This document shows positions 9,409 to 19,333 of a stretch of 64,000 nucleotides of DNA, in pieces. The position numbers were made by a program, and so were the translations under genes. Below the pieces are notes generated by a model. The model ran no database searches. It was not told the DNA's origin and saw nothing but the letters and a program-made list of their open reading frames with translations. Each line of letters starts with the position of its first letter. Position 1 is the stretch's first letter. Source of the DNA: Ruegeria denitrificans (GTDB lineage Bacteria > Pseudomonadota > Alphaproteobacteria > Rhodobacterales > Rhodobacteraceae); contig NZ_CYUD01000008.1 in the NCBI RefSeq assembly GCF_001458295.1, forward strand, positions 62,001 to 126,000, read 5' to 3'.

Positions 9409-9753
9409 GTCGGACCCTCCTGCAAGGTATCATCCATAGCAACCAGAATGCGCCGCAGCACAATGATAGCACAGTTCGGATCATTTCCGAGGCGACCTTC
9501 ACCACCCTGTGATCACCCCGTGCAAGTAGGTTCCGTTTCAGGATGGGCAATTCAGTTGAGAGACGACCGGAGATGTAGCGGAAAGTATCATCGGCGCAGG
9601 ATTTGGCCAAAGGCTACGCTCTGACGGACCTGCAAGGATATAACAAAACGTACATTGCGCACTTGTAGTGTGCGTTGATGCGAATATCCTGATGAAAATT
9701 ACTGTGTATTCTGCACCGGTGACCTTATTCTTGTGGACCACAGGAAGGCAGTT
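9409..9753. other. Intergenic region before pirin
   Basis: This is the 345-bp divergent gap between the Tat-exported protein and pirin genes. It presumably holds both promoters. A short CACT-TGT-AGTG repeat occurs near 9660-9670, but nothing strong enough to call an operator. No convincing open reading frame or RNA gene was seen. Confidence 0.4.
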
Positions 9754-10719
9754 ATGAGTTGGAACCCGACCCAAAACCCCGAGTATCTGTCTGACAAAAC
9801 GGCGCTGGAATCGTTGATCATCCCGCGCGCTCGCGACCTTGCTGGGTTCGAGGTGCGCCGGGCACTGCCTTCGGTCAAACGACAATTGGTCGGGCCGTTC
9901 ATCTTTTTTGACCAGGTTGGCCCGGCCGAATTCCTTACCGGTGAAGGCATTGACGTCCGCCCGCATCCGCATATCGGTCTTGGAACGGTGACGTATCTCT
10001 ATCAGGGAGAGTTTGAGCACCGCGACAGTCTTGGCACGCACCAGGTTATCTACCCCGGCGAGGTCAACTGGATGGTCGCCGGGCGAGGTGTTACCCATTC
10101 CGAACGAACCAGTCAAAAGACTCGCGACAAAAAAAAACACAGCCTGTTCGGTATCCAGACCTGGATCGCTTTGCCCGAGACGCACGAGGATATGGCTCCG
10201 GATTTCGAACATCACAAACAAGGTGCGCTGCCGCATATTCAGGATGGCGGCGTCAGCGCCCGGTTGATCCTTGGCTCGGCCTATGGTGAAACCAGCCCAG
10301 TCAGGATGCTGTCGGAAACCTTCTATCTGGACGTGCGGCTTGATCCCGGCGCATCGTTTCCGTTGCCGTACGATCACGAGGACCGAGGCGTCTATGTCAC
10401 GCAAGGTTCGGTGGAAATTGCAGGCGATACCTTTGAAGACGGCCGCATGATGGTGTTCCGCCCCGGCGACAATCTTTCAGTCAAGGCTGGGATGCAGGGC
10501 GCACGTCTGATGCTGTTGGGCGGCGCGACCTTGAATGAAGAGCGCTATATCTGGTGGAACTTCGTATCGTCCTCAAAGGAAAAGATCGAGGCAGCCACCC
10601 GTGAATGGAAAAGAGCCGATTGGGCGCATGGTACATTCCATCTGCCGCCGGGCGACGATCAGGAATTCATGTCAATCTCGGCGGAGTTAGAGCGCACACG
10701 CCCACGGCGCGCGCGTTGA
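9754..10719 (+). CDS. Pirin family protein
   Basis: A 321-residue bicupin of the pirin family. Metal-ligand histidines are visible in the N-terminal cupin: RPHPHIGLGTVTYLYQGEFEHRDSLG. GRGVTHSERT follows, as in YhhW-type pirins, some of which have quercetinase activity. The C-terminal cupin (about residues 190-290) lacks an obvious metal set. The ATG at 9754 is chosen over an in-frame TTG at 9733 because AGGAAGG sits 5 nt before it. The ketopantoate reductase-like gene follows 66 bp downstream on the same strand. Physiological role uncertain. Confidence 0.93.
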   Translation: MSWNPTQNPEYLSDKTALESLIIPRARDLAGFEVRRALPSVKRQLVGPFIFFDQVGPAEFLTGEGIDVRPHPHIGLGTVTYLYQGEFEHRDSLGTHQVIYPGEVNWMVAGRGVTHSERTSQKTRDKKKHSLFGIQTWIALPETHEDMAPDFEHHKQGALPHIQDGGVSARLILGSAYGETSPVRMLSETFYLDVRLDPGASFPLPYDHEDRGVYVTQGSVEIAGDTFEDGRMMVFRPGDNLSVKAGMQGARLMLLGGATLNEERYIWWNFVSSSKEKIEAATREWKRADWAHGTFHLPPGDDQEFMSISAELERTRPRRAR

Positions 10720-10785
10720 CCAAGCGTCAGCGGGCCTTGCCCGTACGCTCATTCCCGGCGATCCTTTGCGCGGTGGAGGGTTGCC

Positions 10786-11760
10786 ATGAAAATCGTGATC
10801 GCGGGTGCAGGTAGTATCGGATGCTATTGCGGGGCATTACTGGCGCATTCAGGGCATGACGTCACTTTGTGGGGCCGACAACGTATTCTGGGCCCGATCC
10901 GTGACAATGGGCTGACGGTTACGGATTTTTCGGGACTGAACCGGCATGTTGCCGCGCGGAACCTAGCTCTGGCTGAGGATGCAGGCTGTTTGACCGGTGC
11001 TGAGGTTGTCATCGTGACGGTCAAGACGGGCGCGACAGCAGAAATGGCTGCGCAGATCGCCAAACTCGCACCAGCCTCGACCCCCGTATTATCGTGGCAA
11101 AATGGTATGGAAAACGTACGTACCTTGCACAAAGCTCTACCAGAGCATGACGTGCGCGCCGGTATGGTGCCATTCAACGTTGTGCCTACCAAAGCGGCCA
11201 GTTTTCATCGCGCCACCTCTGGTGAGATTGTCATCCAGACCGGCCCCGGTGCCTTGGGTCGGACGCTGAGCAGTGCTGACATGCCGGTTGTCGAAAGCGC
11301 GGATATCGAGGCGGTTCAATGGGGCAAGCTGGTGATCAATCTGAATAATGCGCTGAATGCGTTGTCGGGACTGACGTTGAAAGAACAGCTGCTGGACCGG
11401 AACTGGCGTCGCCTGATGGCGGATCAGATGAACGAAGCTCTGACCGTTCTCACTGCCGCGGGTCACCGGGTTGCGTCGACCACGCCGTTGCCTGCCTGGA
11501 TGACGCCATATGTCCTGCGACTGCCGACGCCGATCTTTACCCGGATCGCTGCACGGATGCTGACCATCGACCCCAGCGCGCGTACCTCGATGGCTTATGA
11601 TCTGATGGAGGGTCGCCTGACCGAGATCGACAGTCTTCAAGGCGAGATCGTCCGTCTGGGTGCGCAGTACGGGATCGAGACACCGATCTGCGACAAGGTC
11701 AGAACATTGATCGAGCAATCACCCGTGGCTGCAACTTCTGTGGATCAGATTGTGTCATAG
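10786..11760 (+). CDS. panE: 2-dehydropantoate 2-reductase family protein
   Basis: A 324-residue NADP-dependent reductase of the ketopantoate reductase family, which makes pantoate for coenzyme A. The N-terminal Rossmann motif is KIVIAGAGSIGCYCG. A catalytic-type lysine lies in the WGKLVINLNNALNALSG block near residues 183-199, and the C-terminal helical domain is complete. Several paralogues of this family act on other 2-keto acids, so assignment to pantothenate synthesis is probable rather than certain. It follows pirin by 66 bp and converges on the PiT transporter. Confidence 0.85.
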   Translation: MKIVIAGAGSIGCYCGALLAHSGHDVTLWGRQRILGPIRDNGLTVTDFSGLNRHVAARNLALAEDAGCLTGAEVVIVTVKTGATAEMAAQIAKLAPASTPVLSWQNGMENVRTLHKALPEHDVRAGMVPFNVVPTKAASFHRATSGEIVIQTGPGALGRTLSSADMPVVESADIEAVQWGKLVINLNNALNALSGLTLKEQLLDRNWRRLMADQMNEALTVLTAAGHRVASTTPLPAWMTPYVLRLPTPIFTRIAARMLTIDPSARTSMAYDLMEGRLTEIDSLQGEIVRLGAQYGIETPICDKVRTLIEQSPVAATSVDQIVS

Positions 11761-11766
11761 GCCGGT

Positions 11767-13245
11767 TTAGTTGAAGGCCGTCAAGATTACGAAAATTGTC
11801 GCCGACATCGCTGCTGCAGCAGGCACCGTAATCACCCAGGCAGCCACGATGGTCATGAAATGCGAACGGCGCACCAGCTTGCGACGGCGATGCTCTTCCC
11901 TGGCCAAACGCTGTTCCGTCGGGCGTTGCTGGTTTGACAGTTTCCAGCGACGGTCCGAATGCCATTCCCGATAGAAGCCAACCCCAAACACAGCCCCCAC
12001 AGCGATATGCGTTGAACTGACCGGCAGACCAAGCCAACTTGCGACGATAACGGTGATGGCCGCAGATAGCGCCACGCAGAAGGCCCGCATCGGGTTCAGT
12101 TTGGTGATCTGGCTGCCCACCATCCGGATCAGTTTGGGGCCGAACAGAAACAGGCCGAACGAAATTCCAAAGGCCCCGATCACCATGACCCAGTTGGGGA
12201 TTGAAACTTTCGAGGCAAAATCGCCGAATTCCGCTGCATGTACGATGGCGGCCAGCGGTCCCACCGCATTCGCCACGTCATTTGCGCCGTGTGCAAAGCT
12301 AAGGAATGTGGCCGAAATCACCAGTGGCAGGCCGAACAGTGTTTTCAGCGATTTGGTGCGGTTTTCCATCCCTTCGGATTTGCGTCGCACCCATGGCACG
12401 GTGATCGCCCAGACCAGCAGACCTGAGGCAAGACCGATCAGCAGCGCAATCTCAAGTTCGATCTTCACGATCCGTTTGAGGCCCTTGACCGCCAGGTAGG
12501 TAGCAAACGCTGCGGCCATAACCGCCACAAGGATCGGAAGCCACCGCCGTGCAGCCGCAATTTTATCGTCCTGATATTGAATCTTGGTTTTGATCAGGGC
12601 CAGAAACCCGGCTGCAATCACGCCGCCCAGAACCGGTGAAATCACCCAGCTTGCGGCAATCGCGCTCATCGTGCTCCAGTTTACGGCGCTCAGGCCTGCA
12701 GCAGCTATGCCTGCGCCCATCACACCGCCGACCACCGAGTGTGTTGTAGATACCGGTGCCCCAACCCAGGTTGCGAGGTTTACCCACAAGGCTGACGAAA
12801 TCAGCGCGGCCATCATGGCCCAGATGAATACGTTGCTGGTCTGAACCGAGGCCGGGTCAATGATCCCTTTGGAAATTGTTGAAACGACATCTCCGCCAGC
12901 CAACAAAGCACCCGCACTTTCGGCGACAGCGGCGATTAGGATGGCGCCGCCCATAGTCAGGGCATTGGCACCAACGGCCGGCCCCATGTTGTTGGCCACG
13001 TCATTGGCGCCGATATTGATCGCCATATAAGCCCCGAAGGCTGCTGCTGCAGCGACGATCAAACCGCCATCTGCTTTGCCGAACAACACCGCAGCCGACA
13101 AACCCGCCAGCGCGATAAAGGCCAGTGAAATACCGGGGGCCAGCAAGGGGCGTGCCACATGCGCATTGGCATTCTCAACGCGTGAGATACGGTGAAGGTC
13201 GCTGTCCAGAGCCTGCCAGCGTGATTTCGAGGTCAAATTCGACAT
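11767..13245 (-). CDS. PiT-family inorganic phosphate transporter
   Basis: A 492-residue low-affinity phosphate:cation symporter of the PiT family. Two copies of the family signature are present: GANDVANNMGPAVGA near residues 79-93 and HGANDVANAVGPLAA in the C-terminal half. VSTTHSVVGG and VSSTHIAVGA stretches follow each repeat. About ten to twelve membrane helices flank a central hydrophilic loop. It lies 94 bp downstream of the NUDIX gene on the same strand. No PhoU or PAP-like gene is adjacent, and no Pho box was recognised. Confidence 0.94.
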   Translation of the reverse strand: MSNLTSKSRWQALDSDLHRISRVENANAHVARPLLAPGISLAFIALAGLSAAVLFGKADGGLIVAAAAAFGAYMAINIGANDVANNMGPAVGANALTMGGAILIAAVAESAGALLAGGDVVSTISKGIIDPASVQTSNVFIWAMMAALISSALWVNLATWVGAPVSTTHSVVGGVMGAGIAAAGLSAVNWSTMSAIAASWVISPVLGGVIAAGFLALIKTKIQYQDDKIAAARRWLPILVAVMAAAFATYLAVKGLKRIVKIELEIALLIGLASGLLVWAITVPWVRRKSEGMENRTKSLKTLFGLPLVISATFLSFAHGANDVANAVGPLAAIVHAAEFGDFASKVSIPNWVMVIGAFGISFGLFLFGPKLIRMVGSQITKLNPMRAFCVALSAAITVIVASWLGLPVSSTHIAVGAVFGVGFYREWHSDRRWKLSNQQRPTEQRLAREEHRRRKLVRRSHFMTIVAAWVITVPAAAAMSATIFVILTAFN

Positions 13246-13339
13246 GATCTTTTTTCGATTAGCCAGTGCGTATCGGCACGCGGCTAGACGGTTTCCCCCT
13301 TCGGGACAACAGTTATGTTGTCAACTTTTTGCGAAACTA

Positions 13340-13798
13340 TCACACTTGCAGCAGCAAATCGCGCAATTCCGGTTCATTGACGCGTTCTGCCGCTATCGAG
13401 GGTGAAACCCAAACCCGCTCGCGCTTGCCAGCTTCGGGAAAGTCATCCTCAAGGTCCTGCACATCAACACGATAGACATTGGTCAGAACGGAACAGGCGG
13501 TGCCATCTTTCAGGATCTTGTCATAGGTATACCGCCCAATCGGATCTTTTGAGGGGTTTGGCGCGCGAACTCCCGCTTCTTCCCACGCTTCCTGCAAGGC
13601 AGTTTCCGCACCGTCCATGCCATCGACCGGCCAGCCTTTGGGAATGATCCAGCGCCTGGTTTCTCGGCTGGTGATCAGCAGAACCTCTGGTCCATCCGGG
13701 GTCTCGCGGGTGCAAAGGGCTGCAAACTGCACCCGTTGCGGGCGCAGGAAAATAGGTCGGGCGACCTCATTCCAGATTTTTCGCAGCCATTTCGTCAT
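13340..13798 (-). CDS. NUDIX hydrolase, diphosphoinositol-polyphosphatase-like
   Basis: A 152-residue single-domain NUDIX protein. The motif region KGWPVDGMDGAETALQEAWEEAG is the variant box of the DIPP-like group common in alphaproteobacteria; the usual Arg before Glu is Gln here. The frame is open to 13990, but the ATG at 13798 (MTKWLRKIW) is the sensible start, with an AGGA-type ribosome-binding sequence upstream; the longer form would add 64 residues of low-complexity character. It lies between hrpB and the PiT gene on the same strand. The substrate, perhaps a dinucleoside polyphosphate or inositol pyrophosphate, is unverified. Confidence 0.88.
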   Translation of the reverse strand: MTKWLRKIWNEVARPIFLRPQRVQFAALCTRETPDGPEVLLITSRETRRWIIPKGWPVDGMDGAETALQEAWEEAGVRAPNPSKDPIGRYTYDKILKDGTACSVLTNVYRVDVQDLEDDFPEAGKRERVWVSPSIAAERVNEPELRDLLLQV

Positions 13799-13910
13799 TG
13801 GTTGATCGGTCCTGTTCCTTTCTTGCCTGAAGCGTTGCCACATAACAGTGAAACAAGGCTTATTCAAACAATTGCCTTGTTGGACGCTATCACGATTTTT
13901 TGGACCGCGG

Positions 13911-16352
13911 TCATTTCCGCCGTTTGGCGCGCAGGGTCGGGTCGGCTTGTGTCGGGTCTTCGGGCCAGGGGTGTTTGGGATATTGCGCACGCATATCCTT
14001 GCGAACGTCTGCGTAAGAGCCCGCCCAGAAACCGGGCAGATCTCGTGTGATCTGGATCGGACGTTGCGCCGGGGACAGCAGGGTGATTTTCAGCGCCTCG
14101 CCCCCCACCACAGGATGCCGCGTGACGCCGAACAGCTCTTGCAGACGCACTGAAATCTCGGGCACCGCGCCGCTATAATCTATTGGTACTTTACGGCCTA
14201 GCGGCGTTTCAAACGATCCGGGCGCGCGACGGTCCAGTTCTTGCGTCTGGGTCCAGTCCAACCGGGCACGCAGGGCAGGCAACAGGTCGAACCGCTTCCA
14301 GTCTTCGGCATTGCGCACACCTGAGAGCATGGGCAGCAACCAGTCCTCAAGCGTTTCTGTCAGCCCTTCTATAGTGAACTCAGGCAGATCCGCCCCTTCG
14401 GCCCGCACCAATTCGACCCGAGCGGCCAACCGTGCAGCCGCCCCATCCAGACGCAGCCCAAGGTCGCGCACGCCGTCCAGCATGGCCTGCGCCACCGCCT
14501 CATCGGGCACGTCCTTCCAAAGACGGTCGCTCAGAGTGATCGCGCCAAACCGTTCCTGTTTGCGGGCCACCACCCGCCGGTCGCGTTTGGACCATGCGCA
14601 ACTGTCGACCCAGTTGATTTGCCCGGCAAACAGATCGCGGATTTCCCCTTCGCTGATCTGGGCGGCCATACGTACCCGAGCCTCGCGCGGGTTGCCGTCG
14701 GTGTCAGTGACCACCAGATAGCGCGCGGCGGCCAGCGTATCGCCGCTGTCCAGCACCACCCCTTTGCCACCCGACAGCACATAGCGCGGAACGTCGCCCT
14801 TGCGGCGTTGCCCAATCCGGTCGGGATAGGCCAGCGCGGCCATGGCGGCGGGGCTCAGATCACTGGCTGCGCCTTTGGAGCGAAGGCGTTTGGTTTCGGC
14901 CCTGATTCTGTCCACCGCGCCCGCATTCACCTGCCAGACCCGATTGCGTTGAAATGCGCGCATGCCGCGTAGCGCCTCCAGTCGCAGCAATAGGTCTACC
15001 GGCGCGCCTTTCAGCGGGTCGCGTTCGGCCATCAAGGCTGCCAAGGCGGCGGCATCGGGTCCACCGCGCACCAACATGTGGCCCAAGCGCGGGTGCAAGG
15101 GCAGGGCAGCCAAGGCGCGTCCGTGACCGGTAATCCGGCCTTTGGCATCCAATGCACCCAGCATCATCAGCAAGGCCTTTGACTCGGCCATCGTGCCTTC
15201 GGGCGGCGGTGTCAGAAAGGCAAGATCACCCGGTTCTGCGCCCCACAGTGCCAGTTCCAGTGCAAGTCCGGTCAGGTCCGCTGCCTCAATCTCGGCCGGA
15301 GGGTAGGCAGACAGCGCGCCTTCCTCACCCTTGGACCACAACCGATAACAGACGCCCTCGGCCACGCGACCGGCACGGCCTGTGCGCTGGGTGGCTTCGG
15401 CGCGGGTCACGCGTTCGGTCACCAGCCGGGACATGCCTGAACCGGGATCGAACCGGGCCCGCCGGGCTTGCCCCATATCGACCACGACCCGGATATCGGG
15501 GATGGTCAGTGAGGTTTCAGCAATCGACGTGGCCAACACCACTTTGCGACCCTGATCCACTGGCGCAATTGCGGCGCGCTGGGCGGCAAAAGGCATTGCC
15601 CCGAACAGGGGGCACAGTATGCAATCGCCCGGCAGGCGTTTGGACAAGACACCCTCAGCCCGGCGAATTTCGCCCTCACCGGGCAGGAACACCAAAACCC
15701 CGCCGCCGGATTTGCGCGTGTCCCGCTCGGCTTGAACCACCAGATCGACCAGAGCATCCAGCCGCCGTGCCTGCGCGCCCAAGGGCCGGTCCAGCCAGCA
15801 CGTTTCGACCGGATAGCTGCGCCCTTCGGAAGTGACTAGAGGCGCTTCCATTAGTTGCCCGACCGGTTCGGCATCCAGCGTTGCCGACATGGCCAACAGG
15901 ATCAGATCGTCTCGCAGGGCACCGGTGACTTCCAGACATAGGGCCAGCCCCAGATCGGCGTTCAGAGACCGTTCGTGGAATTCGTCGAAGATCACCACAC
16001 CCACGCCGGGCAGATCTGGGTCCGATTGCAACATCCGGGTCAGGATGCCTTCGGTCACGACCTCGATCCGAGTTGTTTTTGAAACCTTCGCCTCGCCCCG
16101 CACCCGGTAGCCGACGGTTGCACCCACGCGCTGACCCAAAGTGTCGGCCATCCGTTCGGCAGCAGCCCGCGCGGCCAGCCTGCGCGGTTCAAGCATCACG
16201 ATTTTGCCGCCGCTCAAGCCTGCCTCGAGTATCGCCATGGGTACGCGTGTCGTCTTACCCGCCCCCGGAGGGGCTTGCAGAACGGCGCGGCCAGTAGTCT
16301 TGAGGGCCGTAAGTAAATCAGGGATGGCGTCGTCGATGGGCAGTCGTGTCAT
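13911..16352 (-). CDS. hrpB: ATP-dependent helicase HrpB
   Basis: An 813-residue DEAH-box (superfamily 2) helicase. Motif I is APPGAGKTT at about residues 27-35, motif II is DEFH, and SAT, the QRTGRAGR motif VI and the HrpB-specific C-terminal domain follow, ending with HPWPEDP. The ATG at 16352 (MTRLPIDDAIPDLL) is preferred to the frame's opening codon at 16550, because the extra 66 residues show no family similarity and would run through the divergent meaB start. Its role in alphaproteobacteria is not well defined. It is divergent from meaB across about 130 bp. Confidence 0.95.
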   Translation of the reverse strand: MTRLPIDDAIPDLLTALKTTGRAVLQAPPGAGKTTRVPMAILEAGLSGGKIVMLEPRRLAARAAAERMADTLGQRVGATVGYRVRGEAKVSKTTRIEVVTEGILTRMLQSDPDLPGVGVVIFDEFHERSLNADLGLALCLEVTGALRDDLILLAMSATLDAEPVGQLMEAPLVTSEGRSYPVETCWLDRPLGAQARRLDALVDLVVQAERDTRKSGGGVLVFLPGEGEIRRAEGVLSKRLPGDCILCPLFGAMPFAAQRAAIAPVDQGRKVVLATSIAETSLTIPDIRVVVDMGQARRARFDPGSGMSRLVTERVTRAEATQRTGRAGRVAEGVCYRLWSKGEEGALSAYPPAEIEAADLTGLALELALWGAEPGDLAFLTPPPEGTMAESKALLMMLGALDAKGRITGHGRALAALPLHPRLGHMLVRGGPDAAALAALMAERDPLKGAPVDLLLRLEALRGMRAFQRNRVWQVNAGAVDRIRAETKRLRSKGAASDLSPAAMAALAYPDRIGQRRKGDVPRYVLSGGKGVVLDSGDTLAAARYLVVTDTDGNPREARVRMAAQISEGEIRDLFAGQINWVDSCAWSKRDRRVVARKQERFGAITLSDRLWKDVPDEAVAQAMLDGVRDLGLRLDGAAARLAARVELVRAEGADLPEFTIEGLTETLEDWLLPMLSGVRNAEDWKRFDLLPALRARLDWTQTQELDRRAPGSFETPLGRKVPIDYSGAVPEISVRLQELFGVTRHPVVGGEALKITLLSPAQRPIQITRDLPGFWAGSYADVRKDMRAQYPKHPWPEDPTQADPTLRAKRRK

Positions 16353-16482
16353 GTGGGCTTTATCCGCCAACCGCCCGGCAAGGTCCAGTTCTGGCAGACT
16401 GCGGCAATTCTCATGGCGCTTGGCACTGGACAAACCCCGTTCGGCTGCGTCATCAAGACGAAAATCGGGTAGAGGGTCGCGC

Positions 16483-17460
16483 ATGAATACCGCTGAGCTG
16501 GGTGATAGGATTTTGAACGGCGAACGCCGCGCACTTGCCCGCGCCATCACTCTGGTCGAAAGCGGCCGCGAGGATCACCGGACACAAGCAACCGAATTGT
16601 TGGGGCATCTGGCCAAATCCAACAGGCAATCGCTGCGTATCGGTCTGTCGGGTACGCCGGGGGTGGGCAAATCCACCTTTATCGAAAGCTTTGGCATGAT
16701 GCTGATCGGACAGGGGCTGCGGGTGGCGGTACTGGCGGTCGATCCCAGTTCGTCCCGGTCGGGTGGTTCAATTCTGGGCGACAAGACCCGGATGGAGCGT
16801 TTGAGTCGCGAGAAAAACGCCTTTATCCGCCCATCCCCCAGCCAATCCCATCTGGGTGGCGTGGCCCGCCGTACGCGTGAGGCGATTGCCCTGTGCGAAG
16901 CCGCTGCATTCGACGTGGTGCTGATCGAAACCGTGGGTGTAGGCCAATCGGAAACCGTTGTGTCCGAGATGTCCGACCTGTTCCTGTTGCTGCTGGCCCC
17001 GGCGGGCGGCGACGAATTGCAGGGCGTTAAACGCGGCATCATGGAAATGGCCGATATTATCCTGATCAACAAGGCGGACGGAGATCTGAAACCCACCGCC
17101 ATGCGGACCTGTGCTGACTATTCCGGGGCTTTGCGTCTGTTGCGCAGACGCCCGCAGGACCCCGAAGGGTTTCCCATGGCGATGACTGTCTCGGCGGTTG
17201 AAGAACATGGGCTGGACGATGCGTGGTCCCAAGTGCAATCGCTGACCCAATCACGGCGAGACAGCGGCCACTGGGACGCCAACCGTGCCGCTCAGGCGCA
17301 GTACTGGTTTGAACAGGAAGTCCGCGCTGCCCTTCTGGCCCAATTGTCGACAGCGCAGGCACGGGCTGAGATGGAGCAGCTGGGGGATCAGGTCCGCGCG
17401 GGTAGTCTGAGCCCTTCGGCGGCTGCGGAAACCATGCTGACGTCGTTGATCGCGCGGTAA
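16483..17460 (+). CDS. meaB: Methylmalonyl-CoA mutase-associated GTPase MeaB
   Basis: A 325-residue G3E-family P-loop GTPase that protects and reloads adenosylcobalamin-dependent acyl-CoA mutases. Motifs are GTPGVGKST (P-loop, about residues 55-63), DPSSSRSGGSILGDKTRM, ETVGVGQSE and INKADGD (the NKxD base-recognition motif). A C-terminal dimerisation arm follows. The in-frame extension upstream to 16141 is antisense to hrpB and is discarded. No mutase gene is adjacent in the window, so meaB acts in trans here. It could also serve ethylmalonyl-CoA-pathway mutases, which are common in the group. Confidence 0.95.
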   Translation: MNTAELGDRILNGERRALARAITLVESGREDHRTQATELLGHLAKSNRQSLRIGLSGTPGVGKSTFIESFGMMLIGQGLRVAVLAVDPSSSRSGGSILGDKTRMERLSREKNAFIRPSPSQSHLGGVARRTREAIALCEAAAFDVVLIETVGVGQSETVVSEMSDLFLLLLAPAGGDELQGVKRGIMEMADIILINKADGDLKPTAMRTCADYSGALRLLRRRPQDPEGFPMAMTVSAVEEHGLDDAWSQVQSLTQSRRDSGHWDANRAAQAQYWFEQEVRAALLAQLSTAQARAEMEQLGDQVRAGSLSPSAAAETMLTSLIAR

Positions 17461-17572
17461 ATGACCTGCCGCGTCCCGGCATGAGCATAATTCCACTAAA
17501 AGTTGTGCGATAGACTGACGGTGGCCCAGAAACGTGATATTCTGGCCTCGTTGATTTATTGGACCTTCCGGA

Positions 17573-18757
17573 ATGCCCCGAATTAATGGGACAAATAACG
17601 ACGACGATATTGACGTCTCGGGTGACAGCGGGACGCTGAACGGGGTTCCGCAGGGGAGTCCGATCGACAATATCCGGGGGCGGGGGGGCGATGATGATAT
17701 CGACGTCACCAACAGCACCATCATCAACAATGTTCTCGGCAATGCCGGAAGTGACACCATAACCGTTACCAACACTAGCATCGGCGGCCGTGTGGCCAGC
17801 GGTGCGGATGCGGATACGGTCGATATCAGCGGCTCGACCGTGGGCTCCATTCGGATGGGGGCAGGTGACGACACACTGAATTTCAGCAGCACCTCTGTCG
17901 GTGGCGATATTCGCGGCGGCTCTGGCACCGATACGCTGAATCTGCCGGTCGGGACTGTGATCAATGACAACGTCTTTGGTACAATCACGGTTGAGGATGG
18001 TGTCGGGTATTCCGTGTCCAGCGGCACCTTCACCTTGCCGTCCGGCATCGTGGTGACGTATTCGGCTTTTGAAAACGGCTCGGGGATGCCTTGCTTTACC
18101 AGCGATACCCGGATTCTGACCCGAAACGGAGAGCGCCCAATTCAGACATTGCGCACCGGCGATCTAATCCCAACCTTGGAAAACAGAGAGCAGCCTATTC
18201 GCTGGATCGGCCATCGCAGGTTTAGCCGGTCAGCATTGCAAACCAATCCGCGGTTGTGGCCTATACGCATATTAGCGGGGGCACTGGGCAACGGGCTGCC
18301 GAAACGTGATTTGCTGGTGTCGCGTCAGCACAGGATGCTGGTGCAATCAAAAATCGCCGAACGGATGTTTGACACGCCCGAAGTGTTGATCCCGGCAATC
18401 AAACTCACGGTACTGCCGGGTATTTTTGTCGATGAGACCGTGCCAGAGATCGAGTATTTTCACCTGCTGTTTGATGACCATCAGGTGATTTTTGCCGAAA
18501 ACGCGCCGACCGAAAGCTTGTTCACGGGGATCGAGGCCCTGAAAGCCCTTGGTGCGGATGCCCGTCGAGAGATTTTTGAGATTTTTCCCGAACTGACCGA
18601 AATGAAGCTGACACCGCGGCCCGCCCGTTATATTCCGCGCGGGCGGCAGCAGGCGCATTTGCTGGAACGCCATCGCAAGAACAAAAAACCACTGTTGCAA
18701 TCGCATATCCTACTGGGCAGTGAGGTTCGAACAAAGATTTCGCGCGATCCGTCTTGA
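17573..18757 (+). CDS. Secreted Hint-domain protein with beta-helix-like repeats
   Basis: A 394-residue protein in two parts. Residues about 35-120 hold roughly five repeats of about 20 residues, each starting G-x-G-x-D-D/T-T then alternating hydrophobics (for example MGAGDDTLNF, GGSGTDTLNL), resembling calcium-binding RTX/parallel beta-roll units. Residues about 175-340 form a Hint (hedgehog/intein) domain: the nucleophile cysteine in GMPCFTSDTRIL, block-B histidine in SRQHRML, and the C-terminal FHLLFDDHQVIFAENAPTESL. Such proteins are usually exported by type I systems without a signal peptide, and none is present. The family expects self-cleavage at the cysteine, which is not proven here. 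The target is unknown. Confidence 0.9.
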   Translation: MPRINGTNNDDDIDVSGDSGTLNGVPQGSPIDNIRGRGGDDDIDVTNSTIINNVLGNAGSDTITVTNTSIGGRVASGADADTVDISGSTVGSIRMGAGDDTLNFSSTSVGGDIRGGSGTDTLNLPVGTVINDNVFGTITVEDGVGYSVSSGTFTLPSGIVVTYSAFENGSGMPCFTSDTRILTRNGERPIQTLRTGDLIPTLENREQPIRWIGHRRFSRSALQTNPRLWPIRILAGALGNGLPKRDLLVSRQHRMLVQSKIAERMFDTPEVLIPAIKLTVLPGIFVDETVPEIEYFHLLFDDHQVIFAENAPTESLFTGIEALKALGADARREIFEIFPELTEMKLTPRPARYIPRGRQQAHLLERHRKNKKPLLQSHILLGSEVRTKISRDPS

Positions 18758-18876
18758 CCCTTCCAGCGATTCCCACTACACGCATCCAACCAGTTTTCGG
18801 GCGCGACTTCGGGTTGCGCCCCTTGTGATTTGGCCGTTGGCATCATGCCCGGTCTCCAGAAACAAAGGAAGAAACC

Positions 18877-19164
18877 ATGTCGCGCCGTTGCGAACTGACC
18901 GGAAAAGGCCCGATGACTGGCAACAATGTCAGCCACGCCAAAAACAGAACTCGTCGTCGTTTTCTGCCGAACCTGAACGACGTTACCCTGCAGTCCGAAA
19001 CCCTGGGCCGTGGCGTCAAGCTGCGTATCTCGGCGGCTGCACTGCGCTCGGTCGACCACCGCGGTGGTCTGGACGCGTTCCTGGCCAAAGCCAAGGACGA
19101 AGAGCTGTCGGCAAACGCGCTGAAAGTGAAAAAGGAAATCGCCAAGGCACAAGCTACGGCCTAA
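18877..19164 (+). CDS. rpmB: 50S ribosomal protein L28
   Basis: A 95-residue large-subunit ribosomal protein. The start [20 protein letters not shown] and the following [11 protein letters not shown] block are diagnostic. It has its own leader of about 120 bp, with a GC-rich hairpin at 18799-18821, and its own intrinsic terminator immediately downstream, so it is probably monocistronic. An AAAGGAAG ribosome-binding sequence precedes the ATG. Confidence 0.98.
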   Translation: MSRRCELTGKGPMTGNNVSHAKNRTRRRFLPNLNDVTLQSETLGRGVKLRISAAALRSVDHRGGLDAFLAKAKDEELSANALKVKKEIAKAQATA

Positions 19165-19186
19165 ATCTTTTTCCTTCAAAGAATTC

Positions 19187-19216
19187 AACCCTGTACCGCA
19201 AGGTGCAGGGTTTTTT
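19187..19216 (+). terminator. Intrinsic terminator of rpmB
   Basis: AACCCTGTACC pairs with GGTGCAGGGTT (one G-U pair) around a GCAA tetraloop at 19198-19201. A run of six T residues follows at once. It sits 22 bp after the rpmB stop. Confidence 0.92.
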
Positions 19217-19333
19217 CTTGCGTAATCTGCTCCTGAAACGGAATTAAATATTCAGGAACGGTGATGTTGTTCACATACCCTGCGCCAAGACTGTTTTATG
19301 TTTAGTCATATTCATCTGGCGGAGTTTGCCCCC

